Part shown: one piece after another, positions 6,092 to 12,040 of the stretch
Layout of the letters: the number at the start of each line of letters is the position of its first letter
Position numbering within the stretch: position 1 is the stretch's first letter
From: Anaerolineae bacterium
Lineage (GTDB): Bacteria > Chloroflexota > Anaerolineae > UBA1429
NCBI GenBank assembly: GCA_016928125.1
Contig: JAFGLK010000099.1
Span: 1 to 12,784, forward strand
Direction: 5' to 3'
Length of the DNA stretch: 12,784 nucleotides
The notes under the pieces: generated by a model
What the model saw: the letters and a program-made list of their open reading frames with translations, nothing else
Database searches by the model: none
What the model was told of the DNA's origin: nothing
Made by a program: the position numbers and the translations under genes

Positions 6092-7192
6092 ATGTCTCAA
6101 CTGAGCCATCGCGAGCGCGTCCGGCTGGCCCTTGCGCACCAGGAGACCGATCGAGTGCCCATCGCCATGGTCTGCGCGGGCATCAACAAACCGGCCTACG
6201 ATGAGCTGGCCCTGCACCTCCGAGCGCAGCGGGGCCTCAGCGTGGAGGCCTATCTGGAGCCACTGATCGACATCGCGACGGTCTCGCCACGCTACGTGGG
6301 GCCGCCGTTACCTGTGGGCGCCGATATCTGGGGTGTGGTGCGCAAGCCCGTCAGCTATGGGCCTGGCGCCTATGATGAGATCGCCTTCTATCCGCTGGCA
6401 GAGATCCAGGATGTATCCGATCTGGAGGCTCACCGTTGGCCCAGTGTGGACTGGTTCGACTATACCGTCATCCCGGCTCAGATCGCGGCGCTGAACGAGC
6501 GCGAGCCCTATGCTACCATGGAATCCCATGGGGGCAATCTTTTTGAGACCAGTTGGTACATGCGCGGTTTTCAGCGCGCCTTTGAAGACATGCTGCTGCG
6601 CCCTGAGCTTTTCGCCGCCATCATGACCAGGGTTACGGATTTCTATGTAGAGCATTGCCGGCGCGCCCTACGCGCCGCCGAGGGCCAGATCGATCTGGTT
6701 TTCACAGCCGATGACATCGGCAGCCAAAAGGGCCTGCTCATGTCGCTCGGCATGTGGGAGACCTATCTCAAGCCGCACCATCAGCGTCTCAACGCGGTCA
6801 TTCACGAGCATGGCGCCCGGGTGATCTATCATACCGATGGATCCGTGATGCCGGCTGTACCCGGGTTGATCGACATGGGCATCGACGTGCTTCAGGCGCT
6901 CCAGTTTGATGCGGCCGGTATGGACGCGGCCGTGCTCAAGGCAAGCTATGGCGCAGCGCTCTGCTTCGAAGGGGGCGTGAGCGTGCAGCGTACTTTGCCC
7001 TTTGGCACGCCTGATGCGGTCTCCGCCGAAGTGCGTGAGCGCATCGCGGTGCTCGGCGCAGGCGGAGGCTATATCCTGGGGCCGAGCCACGCCATTCAGG
7101 CGGGCACGCCGCCTGAGAACATCCTAGCGCTGTTTGACACGGCGGCGATCACGCCCATGCCGGGCGCTGCTGACAGGCGAGGCTGGAGCTGA
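6092..7192 (+). CDS. Uroporphyrinogen decarboxylase/MtaA-fold protein (COG0407)
   Basis: A 366-residue TIM-barrel protein of the URO-D superfamily, which includes HemE and corrinoid methyltransferases such as MtaA and CmuA. Characteristic segments are SHRERVRLALAHQETDRVPI (5-24), FEGGVSVQRTLPFGT (292-306) and GGYILGPSHAIQAGTPPENI (325-344). The HemE N-terminal signature (RxPxWxMRQAGR) is absent, so it is not the haem enzyme. The Zn site of MtaA-type methyltransferases (HxC, later Cys) is also altered: it reads HTDG (247-250) and PSH (331-333). Its reaction is unknown; a methyl transfer or demethylation is possible. I chose the ATG at 6092, with AGGAG at 6073-6077, because a longer frame starts with TTG inside the kinase gene. 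It lies 31 bases after the kinase and 3 bases before the next gene, so it is probably cotranscribed. No corrinoid protein gene is nearby. Confidence 0.8.
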   Translation: MSQLSHRERVRLALAHQETDRVPIAMVCAGINKPAYDELALHLRAQRGLSVEAYLEPLIDIATVSPRYVGPPLPVGADIWGVVRKPVSYGPGAYDEIAFYPLAEIQDVSDLEAHRWPSVDWFDYTVIPAQIAALNEREPYATMESHGGNLFETSWYMRGFQRAFEDMLLRPELFAAIMTRVTDFYVEHCRRALRAAEGQIDLVFTADDIGSQKGLLMSLGMWETYLKPHHQRLNAVIHEHGARVIYHTDGSVMPAVPGLIDMGIDVLQALQFDAAGMDAAVLKASYGAALCFEGGVSVQRTLPFGTPDAVSAEVRERIAVLGAGGGYILGPSHAIQAGTPPENILALFDTAAITPMPGAADRRGWS

Positions 7193-7195
7193 GGC

Positions 7196-8308
7196 ATGGA
7201 TGGCACGATCTGCCAACGCTGTCAAGCGGCCTATCCGCTCGACGAACCGCGCTGGCGCTGTGATTGTGGGGGGCTGCTGGATATCCGCTTTACAGCGCGT
7301 TTGGAGCTGGAGCTCATCCGAAACCGCCCGCCCGATCTGTGGCGCTATCGCGAAGCGTTCCCGTTGGCCGCTCACAGTGAGCCAGTCTCCCTCGGCGAGG
7401 GCTTCACGCCGCTGATTCGGGTGACTGTCTCAGGCCACCCGATCTGGATCAAACAGGATCACCTCTTTCCCACCGGCTCGTACAAGGATCGCGGCGCGGC
7501 GGTGCTGATCAGCAAGGCGAAAGAGCTAGGCGTCAAGCGGGTGGTGGAGGATTCGTCCGGCAACGCGGGCTGCGCCATCGCAGCCTACTGCGCTCGCGCT
7601 GGCATCGCCTGCGATATCTATGTGCCTGCCGACACGTCAGCAGACAAGCTGACCCAGATCGCGAGCTATGGCGCACGACTCCATCGTGTGCGGGGCGACC
7701 GTGAGGCCACGGCGCGTGCGGCCTGGGAGGCTGCCCAGACGACTTACTACGCCAGCCACTCCTGGAACCCCTTTTTCTTCCAGGGCACCAAGACCTTCGC
7801 CTATGAGGTCTGCGAGCAACTCGGCTGGCGGGCGCCCGACACAGTGGTATTGCCGGCGGGCAACGGTACGCTCCTTTTGGGGGCCTATCTCGGGTTCGAC
7901 GAACTTCGGGCCGCGGGGATCATCGAGCGCATCCCCAAGATGGTGGCGGTGCAGGCCGCGGCGTGTGCTCCCTTGTGGGCAATGTTCGCTCGGGGGCTAG
8001 CGCAGGTGCCGACCATCCAAAAGGGGCATACATTGGCTGAGGGCATCGCCATCGCCGAGCCGGTGCGCGGGGCGCAGATCGTCGCGGCGGTGCGCCACAG
8101 CGGCGGCCAGGTTGTGGCGGTGCGAGAGGAGCAGATCGTCGCGGCGCTGCGAGCCACGGGCCGACAGGGATTCTACATCGAGCCGACCTCAGCGGCGACG
8201 ATCGCGGGGCTGGCGCTGTATCTTGAGGAGGCGCCCCAAGGCGAGTTGATCGTCTCAGTCTTTACCGGGCATGGCCTCAAGGCGACCGACAAGCTCAAGA
8301 GGCTCTAG
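7196..8308 (+). CDS. Threonine-synthase-like PLP-dependent enzyme
   Basis: The 370 residues match fold-type II PLP enzymes closest to threonine synthase, which converts O-phosphohomoserine to threonine. An N-terminal zinc ribbon is visible (CQRC at 6-9, CDCGG at 22-26), as in one class of threonine synthases. Lys97 in GSYKDRGA is the PLP Schiff-base lysine, SSGNAG (120-125) binds substrate or cofactor phosphate, AGNGTLLLG (221-229) is the PLP phosphate loop, and EPTSAATIAGL (329-339) is the conserved C-terminal segment. The length is normal for this class. It follows the URO-D-fold gene by three bases, with GGAG inside that gene as a possible ribosome binding site. No homoserine dehydrogenase is adjacent; the following gene encodes an APH-fold kinase, the fold of homoserine kinase type II, which makes a threonine role conceivable. 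A different beta-replacement or lyase reaction cannot be excluded. Confidence 0.8.
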   Translation: MDGTICQRCQAAYPLDEPRWRCDCGGLLDIRFTARLELELIRNRPPDLWRYREAFPLAAHSEPVSLGEGFTPLIRVTVSGHPIWIKQDHLFPTGSYKDRGAAVLISKAKELGVKRVVEDSSGNAGCAIAAYCARAGIACDIYVPADTSADKLTQIASYGARLHRVRGDREATARAAWEAAQTTYYASHSWNPFFFQGTKTFAYEVCEQLGWRAPDTVVLPAGNGTLLLGAYLGFDELRAAGIIERIPKMVAVQAAACAPLWAMFARGLAQVPTIQKGHTLAEGIAIAEPVRGAQIVAAVRHSGGQVVAVREEQIVAALRATGRQGFYIEPTSAATIAGLALYLEEAPQGELIVSVFTGHGLKATDKLKRL

Positions 8309-8366
8309 GCTAGCGGCTGGCCGACGAGCGTGCGTTGGCAAGCTCCCTCCGTTAAGGCACCTGTTC

Positions 8367-9224
8367 ATGCAGGCTCATCCGTATTTCGATCTACGCCTCC
8401 ATTCGGACCTTGAACTCGAAACGCTTCTGCAGAGCGAGATCGCCGAGCGGGAGACGATCCATGAGTGGCCCCTCTCGTGCGTCCAGCGGCTGGTGATGCG
8501 CGATGGCAGGCGCTATGCCTACAAGAGCCAACGCCCGCCATCGGTCGAGGCGCAGTTCTATCGCGCTGCGCGCTCTGCGCTCCTCGCGGGTGCGCGCATC
8601 CTCTATGACCGTGATGGCCATGCCTGCCTACTGATCGACTGGATCGATGCGCCTCGGATCGAGGAACTGCAACCCTCCCCGGCGGATACGCTGGCCATCG
8701 CTCGGGAGGTCTCGGCACAGATCGGCGCTATCGCTGGGCGCCTGCCTACCCATCTCGATATCGGCTCTCCCGCTGCCTGGCGCCGCGTGGCGCGCGAGAC
8801 GATCGAGGAGCTGCGCAATCTGATTGCGAGAGGGCGCTTCTCCATCATGAACTGTGCGGCTGTCGCGTCGCTCGAGCGCGACGCGGCCAGCGATCCTGTG
8901 CTCGCGCTGGTGAGCAGTGGGAGCGGCTATGTGCATGGCGATCTGGCTGGCGACAATCTCTTTGTCACGGCCGATGGCTATCGCGTGATCGACTGGCAGA
9001 GGCCGCTTCTCGGCCCGCCGGAGCTCCACGCGGTGACGCTGCTTCACTCGTTGGGACACGATCCGATCGAGTGGGTAGCGCCGGCCGCCGTCTGGCTACA
9101 AAGCTTTCTGAGCGTGCGCTGGCTGACGCGTTGCGCAGCCGAGTGGTTCCCGCAAGGCATGAGCTATGATGGACAGGTGGCCGATCTGGCGGCCGGGATG
9201 GCCGGTCTCCTGGGGCAAATGTGA
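8367..9224 (+). CDS. APH-fold phosphotransferase family protein
   Basis: The 285-residue protein has the aminoglycoside phosphotransferase/choline kinase fold. Lys53 in YAYKSQ and Glu61 in EAQFYRAARS suit the ATP-anchoring Lys-Glu pair, HGDLAGDN (190-197) is the catalytic loop with Asp192 as likely base and Asn197 binding metal, and VIDWQRPLLGPPEL (207-220) carries the DFG-equivalent Asp209. The substrate is unknown; the fold includes antibiotic kinases, homoserine kinase type II, methylthioribose kinase and others. I chose ATG 8367 since the longer frame from 8271 would overlap the end of the PLP enzyme gene and adds a low-complexity Arg/Ser-rich stretch; the ribosome binding site is weak (AAGG near 8354). 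The gap to the preceding gene is 58 bases, so it probably belongs to the same operon, and the unit ends here before a new promoter. Confidence 0.75.
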   Translation: MQAHPYFDLRLHSDLELETLLQSEIAERETIHEWPLSCVQRLVMRDGRRYAYKSQRPPSVEAQFYRAARSALLAGARILYDRDGHACLLIDWIDAPRIEELQPSPADTLAIAREVSAQIGAIAGRLPTHLDIGSPAAWRRVARETIEELRNLIARGRFSIMNCAAVASLERDAASDPVLALVSSGSGYVHGDLAGDNLFVTADGYRVIDWQRPLLGPPELHAVTLLHSLGHDPIEWVAPAAVWLQSFLSVRWLTRCAAEWFPQGMSYDGQVADLAAGMAGLLGQM

Positions 9225-9257
9225 AGCATCGCCTAGAACCATCCGCGGTTCAATGGA

Positions 9258-9287
9258 TTGTACGTGACCTGATCCCGCGAGTATACT
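9258..9287 (+). promoter_or_regulatory. Putative promoter for the RraA-like gene
   Basis: TATACT (9282-9287) matches the -10 consensus at five of six bases; TTGTAC (9258-9263) is a weak -35 box with an 18-base spacer. Transcription would begin near 9294, about 40 bases before the ATG. A weak 5-bp inverted repeat (GAACC and GGTTC, 9236-9251) just upstream could end the preceding operon. Confidence 0.45.
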
Positions 9288-9334
9288 GCGCCTGATCGTG
9301 CTGACCCACATATCAAGCGACAAGGAGCAATACC

Positions 9335-10063
9335 ATGGCCAACATGACGCCCCAGGAGATGATGGAAGCCCTCAAAGAGTTCGACACGCCGTCGATCACC
9401 AACGTGGTCGCCACCTATCCGACCAATCCGCTCTGTCTGGGCCTCTATAATCCCTGGACCGAGAACTGGTACACGGACCAGACGGTGCGCTGCATGTATC
9501 CCGAGATGGGACCCATCGTGGGCTATGCGGTCACGGCCGTCTACAGCCTCCCCGACCCGAACTATGCGCGGCTTTCCTTCATGGATGTGATTGAGGCGCT
9601 GGATGCCTCGCCCAAGCCGACCATCTTTGTGTTTCAGCAAAAGTTCCCGCCCGAGCTGGCCAACAAGGTGGGGCTATCCGGCGGCAACATGACCACGGCT
9701 ATGAAGGCGGTGGGCTGCATCGGCGCCATCTCCAATGGCCCATCGCGCGACATCGACGAGATCCGCCCGATGAAGTTCCAGTACATGTTGAGCGGCATCA
9801 CGCCCGGGCATGGCGCCATGGCGGTGCAGGCGGTGAACGTGCCCGTTTCCGTGGCGGGCATGGATGTGGCCCCCGGCGAGATCATCCACATGGATGAGAA
9901 TGGCGCGGTCAAGTTCCCGGCCGACAAGCTCGAGGCCGTATTGACCAATGTCCGCAAGCTGCGCGATCAGGAGGCCGGGCGCATGGCGGCCATGTCTCAG
10001 GCTACCAGTGCAGCCGAGGTGCGCGCCATCATGAGCGGCCAGTCCTACGCCAAGAAACAGTAG
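9335..10063 (+). CDS. RraA/HMG-aldolase family protein
   Basis: This 242-residue protein matches the RraA-like family, which includes 4-hydroxy-4-methyl-2-oxoglutarate and oxaloacetate-cleaving class II pyruvate aldolases as well as the RNase E regulator RraA. Key parts are GGNMTTAMKAVGCIGAISNGPSRDIDEI (116-143), with Arg138-Asp139 corresponding to the substrate- and metal-binding RD pair, and VNVPVSVAGMDVAPGEIIHMDENGAVKFP (167-195), the conserved C-terminal strand region. The usual GD before the second acid reads GE here. The N-terminal 60 residues, with several aromatic residues (LYNPWTENWYTD), look longer and less typical than in RraA, favouring an enzyme role over RNase E control. AGGAG at 9323-9327 stands seven bases before the start. 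It is followed by a dehydrogenase gene on the same strand, so a hydroxy-acid or sugar-acid degradation step is plausible. The substrate is unknown. Confidence 0.78.
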   Translation: MANMTPQEMMEALKEFDTPSITNVVATYPTNPLCLGLYNPWTENWYTDQTVRCMYPEMGPIVGYAVTAVYSLPDPNYARLSFMDVIEALDASPKPTIFVFQQKFPPELANKVGLSGGNMTTAMKAVGCIGAISNGPSRDIDEIRPMKFQYMLSGITPGHGAMAVQAVNVPVSVAGMDVAPGEIIHMDENGAVKFPADKLEAVLTNVRKLRDQEAGRMAAMSQATSAAEVRAIMSGQSYAKKQ

Positions 10064-10070
10064 ATCGCAA

Positions 10071-10130
10071 GGGGAGCCTGCTCGGGGAGCCTGTCGGCCC
10101 AATCGGGGAGCTTGTCGATCCAAGCAGGCT
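10071..10130 (+). repeat. Short direct repeats inside an inverted repeat upstream of the dehydrogenase gene
   Basis: GGGGAGCYTG occurs three times (10071, 10084, 10105). The last two belong to adjacent 21-base units (10082-10102 and 10103-10123) identical at 18 of 21 positions. The repeats are flanked by an 8-base inverted repeat, AGCCTGCT (10075-10082) and AGCAGGCT (10123-10130). The block fills most of the 105-base gap between the RraA-like and dehydrogenase genes. It may bind a regulator, form an mRNA processing structure, or be a slippage product. Confidence 0.55.
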
Positions 10131-10156
10131 GCCCGTATTGCATTCAGATCTCGATC

Positions 10157-10164
10157 GAGGAGGA
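10157..10164 (+). promoter_or_regulatory. Ribosome binding site deciding the dehydrogenase start
   Basis: GAGGAGGA ends four bases before the ATG at 10169 and supports that start over an in-frame ATG at 10112, which would add 19 residues not expected in the family. Confidence 0.75.
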
Positions 10165-10168
10165 TAGC

Positions 10169-11185
10169 ATGAAGGCTGCGACCCTGGTGGCGACCGGCCA
10201 GGTGGTAGTGGATCAGGTGGATGATCTCTCGGTCGGCCCCTCGGATGTGCTCATCAAGGTAGCCTATGCCGGCGTCTGCGGCTCGGACCTGCATTCTTTT
10301 GAGGGCACCCACCCTTTCCGCAAGCCGCCGGTGGTGCTGGGTCACGAGGTCTCGGGGACGGTGGCGCAGGTCGGCTCGCAGGTACACAAAGTGCAGATCG
10401 GCGATGCCGTGACGGTGATGCCCTATCGGGCGTGCGGCGTGTGCACCGCGTGTCAGCGGGGTTTCTCCAATGTGTGCGAGAACAAGATCGTGCCAGGGGT
10501 CAAGGGCTGGGTGGGCACCTTTGCCGACTATTTCCTGGCAGACGAGGCGATCACCTACAAGCTGGGCGCACACACCAGCCTCAAGCGGGGCGTGCTGGCC
10601 GAGCCGTTCGCCGTGGGAATCCACTCCGCGCGTCGCGCCAGGATGGAGGTGGGTGAGAGTGTGCTTGTGCTGGGGGCCGGAACCATCGGCATGCTGACGG
10701 CCATCGCGGCCCGCAACCTGGGCGCCGAGACGATCGTGGTCACCGACCTGTATGCCTACAACCTGGGCATCGCACGGGATATGGGCTTTGGCGCCTATGA
10801 CGCGCGGGACGAGCGCCTCGTCGAGGCGATCCTGGAGGATCACCCCGACAGATTCGACATCATCTTTCTCACGGGTGGGGCGGCCGTCACGGTAGGCCAG
10901 GCCCTCGCGCTGGCTCGTCGGGGTGGGCGCATCGTCGCCACCGCGATCTTCCCCCGGCCCGTGCTGATGTCGCTCATCGAGCTCACGCTCTATGAGCTGG
11001 AGCTGATCGGGACGCAGATCTACACCCACGAGGATTTCCGCGACGCGCTCGCCTGGCTGGATGCGGGCGCGAGTCCCTTCGATCGCCTGGTGGATCACGA
11101 GTTCCCACTCGACCAGGCTCAGGAGGCGGTCGAGGTACTGGCCGAGCGCAAGGTCGGAGCGATCAAGGTGGTGCTTGCGCCCTGA
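10169..11185 (+). CDS. Zinc-dependent medium-chain alcohol/polyol dehydrogenase
   Basis: The 338-residue protein is a medium-chain dehydrogenase of the sorbitol/threonine dehydrogenase type. The catalytic zinc site is visible as Cys37 (GVCGSD), His59-Glu60 (LGHEVSG) and Glu145 (LAEPFAVG); the structural zinc site is Cys89, Cys92, Cys95 and Cys103. The Rossmann motif VLGAGTIG (167-174) is followed by Asp193 at the end of the second strand (VVTDLYAYNL), which points to NAD rather than NADP. The substrate, probably a polyol or secondary alcohol, cannot be told from sequence; the many paralogues in this superfamily make finer naming unsafe. The start at 10169 is fixed by a good ribosome binding site. 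It lies 105 bases after the RraA-like gene, same strand, with a repeat block between them, and is followed by a strong hairpin. Confidence 0.87.
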   Translation: MKAATLVATGQVVVDQVDDLSVGPSDVLIKVAYAGVCGSDLHSFEGTHPFRKPPVVLGHEVSGTVAQVGSQVHKVQIGDAVTVMPYRACGVCTACQRGFSNVCENKIVPGVKGWVGTFADYFLADEAITYKLGAHTSLKRGVLAEPFAVGIHSARRARMEVGESVLVLGAGTIGMLTAIAARNLGAETIVVTDLYAYNLGIARDMGFGAYDARDERLVEAILEDHPDRFDIIFLTGGAAVTVGQALALARRGGRIVATAIFPRPVLMSLIELTLYELELIGTQIYTHEDFRDALAWLDAGASPFDRLVDHEFPLDQAQEAVEVLAERKVGAIKVVLAP

Positions 11186-11200
11186 TCACCGGCGCTCGTT

Positions 11201-11235
11201 CAGGCTCAAGCGGCACGCTTTGCCGCTTGAGCCTG
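11201..11235. terminator. Bidirectional terminator hairpin between convergent genes
   Basis: CAGGCTCAAGCGGCA (11201-11215) and TGCCGCTTGAGCCTG (11221-11235) form a perfect 15-bp stem with the five-base loop CGCTT. It stands 15 bases after the dehydrogenase stop and 7 bases after the stop of the convergent DUF1847 gene, so it can end both transcripts. Neither side has a U-run. Confidence 0.8.
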
Positions 11236-11242
11236 GTCCCAG

Positions 11243-11887
11243 CTACGATGCAGGCGGACTCTTGAGCCGACTGTAGTAAGAGTGGGAGGTGTAGAGCGGC
11301 CCGGCTGGGTTATGGCCCGTGACGCGGTCCTTGGCGATGAGCACCGTAACGGGCGCCTCGGAGTGTCTGAAGAAAAGGCTATCGTGGCCCACACAGAGGC
11401 CCACCAGCACATTGAGCTGCGTGCCGGCCTCGTTGAGCAGCTTGGCCTGGGCGATCGGGTTGCAGAGAGCCTCGAATTGGCCGGGGCGGATCTTTTCCTC
11501 GTCGCGGAGGCCCACCTCCTCCTTGGGGATCATTCCCACTTTGCAGCAGACCGAGCTGACCGTGAACCCGTTCAGCTCGAAAATTTCCTGCAGCATGCCC
11601 GCCTCGCGGATGAGCCCGACGCACGAGGCGATGCCCAGATGTTCGGCGCCGATGCGCCGTGCAAAGCTCATCACCTCCTCCAGGCGGGTTTCGAGCGGAT
11701 AGCGATCGGCCTCAGTCTGGGCGGCCGCCAGCGCAAGACGGCGTATCTCCTCATCATCTTGATAGATCTCGCGCGCTTCGTCCAGCGCTTGCGTATCCTG
11801 CGCCATGGGGCAAAAGGCCGGATAGGGTTTGCTGCCCGGCTCCTCACGGCAAGCCTGAACACGACAGATCGCGCAGCGCAGTTCCAT
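11243..11887 (-). CDS. DUF1847 family cysteine-rich protein
   Basis: The 214-residue protein resembles the DUF1847 family, of unknown function and often labelled metal-binding. Its N-terminus has a cysteine cluster, Cys5, Cys8, Cys13 and Cys26 (CAICRVQAC then FCP), suited to a zinc or iron-sulfur site. Further cysteines are Cys89, the pair Cys114-Cys115 (SSVCCKVGMIPKEEVG), Cys142 and Cys165, the last in VLVGLCVGHDSLFF, a conserved-looking segment followed by APVTVLIAKDRVTGHNPAGPLY. No signal peptide or membrane segment is present, so it is probably cytosolic. I chose ATG 11887, with AAAGGGGA upstream, over an in-frame ATG ten codons earlier, since the family starts at the cysteine cluster. 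It lies downstream of the aldehyde:ferredoxin oxidoreductase gene on the same strand, but a hairpin separates them. A redox or electron-transfer role is possible but unproven. Confidence 0.72.
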   Translation of the reverse strand: MELRCAICRVQACREEPGSKPYPAFCPMAQDTQALDEAREIYQDDEEIRRLALAAAQTEADRYPLETRLEEVMSFARRIGAEHLGIASCVGLIREAGMLQEIFELNGFTVSSVCCKVGMIPKEEVGLRDEEKIRPGQFEALCNPIAQAKLLNEAGTQLNVLVGLCVGHDSLFFRHSEAPVTVLIAKDRVTGHNPAGPLYTSHSYYSRLKSPPAS

Positions 11888-11922
11888 GTTGCTTTCCCCT
11901 TTCACGAGCGATTTCACAGCCT

Positions 11923-11955
11923 ATTGCCCGCAATGGACAGTCTCACCCTAAGGGT
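11923..11955. promoter_or_regulatory. Two small palindromes upstream of the DUF1847 gene
   Basis: ATTGC-CC-GCAAT (11923-11934) and ACCCT-A-AGGGT (11945-11955) are perfect short palindromes 36 to 68 bases upstream of the start codon, where an operator would lie. I could not find a convincing promoter here, so a regulatory role is a guess. Confidence 0.25.
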
Positions 11956-11979
11956 CTTGGCGTGCCCGGGCATGACGTG

Positions 11980-12011
11980 AGCGGACCCCAGGCAAGGCCC
12001 TGGGGTCCGCT
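11980..12011 (-). terminator. Hairpin behind the aldehyde:ferredoxin oxidoreductase gene
   Basis: AGCGGACCCCAGG (11980-11992) and CCTGGGGTCCGCT (11999-12011) form a 13-bp stem with a six-base loop; TGAC and GTCA extend it beyond a three-base bulge. It starts 29 bases after the stop of the oxidoreductase gene on the minus strand. No U-run follows. Confidence 0.7.
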
Positions 12012-12040
12012 GTCACCACACTGGGCTGCACGCGACGGGC

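Noticed and set aside
6092..7192. Naming the URO-D-fold gene hemE
   Set aside because: The N-terminal HemE signature with its conserved arginines is absent, so haem synthesis is not supported.
8271..8366. Extended N-terminus of the APH-fold kinase
   Set aside because: It is Arg/Ser-rich, overlaps the end of the PLP enzyme gene and lacks a ribosome binding site; the ATG at 8367 gives a normal family length.
9674..11098. A 474-codon open frame on the minus strand opposite the RraA-like and dehydrogenase genes
   Set aside because: It spans two well-supported plus-strand genes and their intergenic repeats, and the translation is His/Arg/Gly-rich without recognisable motifs. It is a shadow frame.
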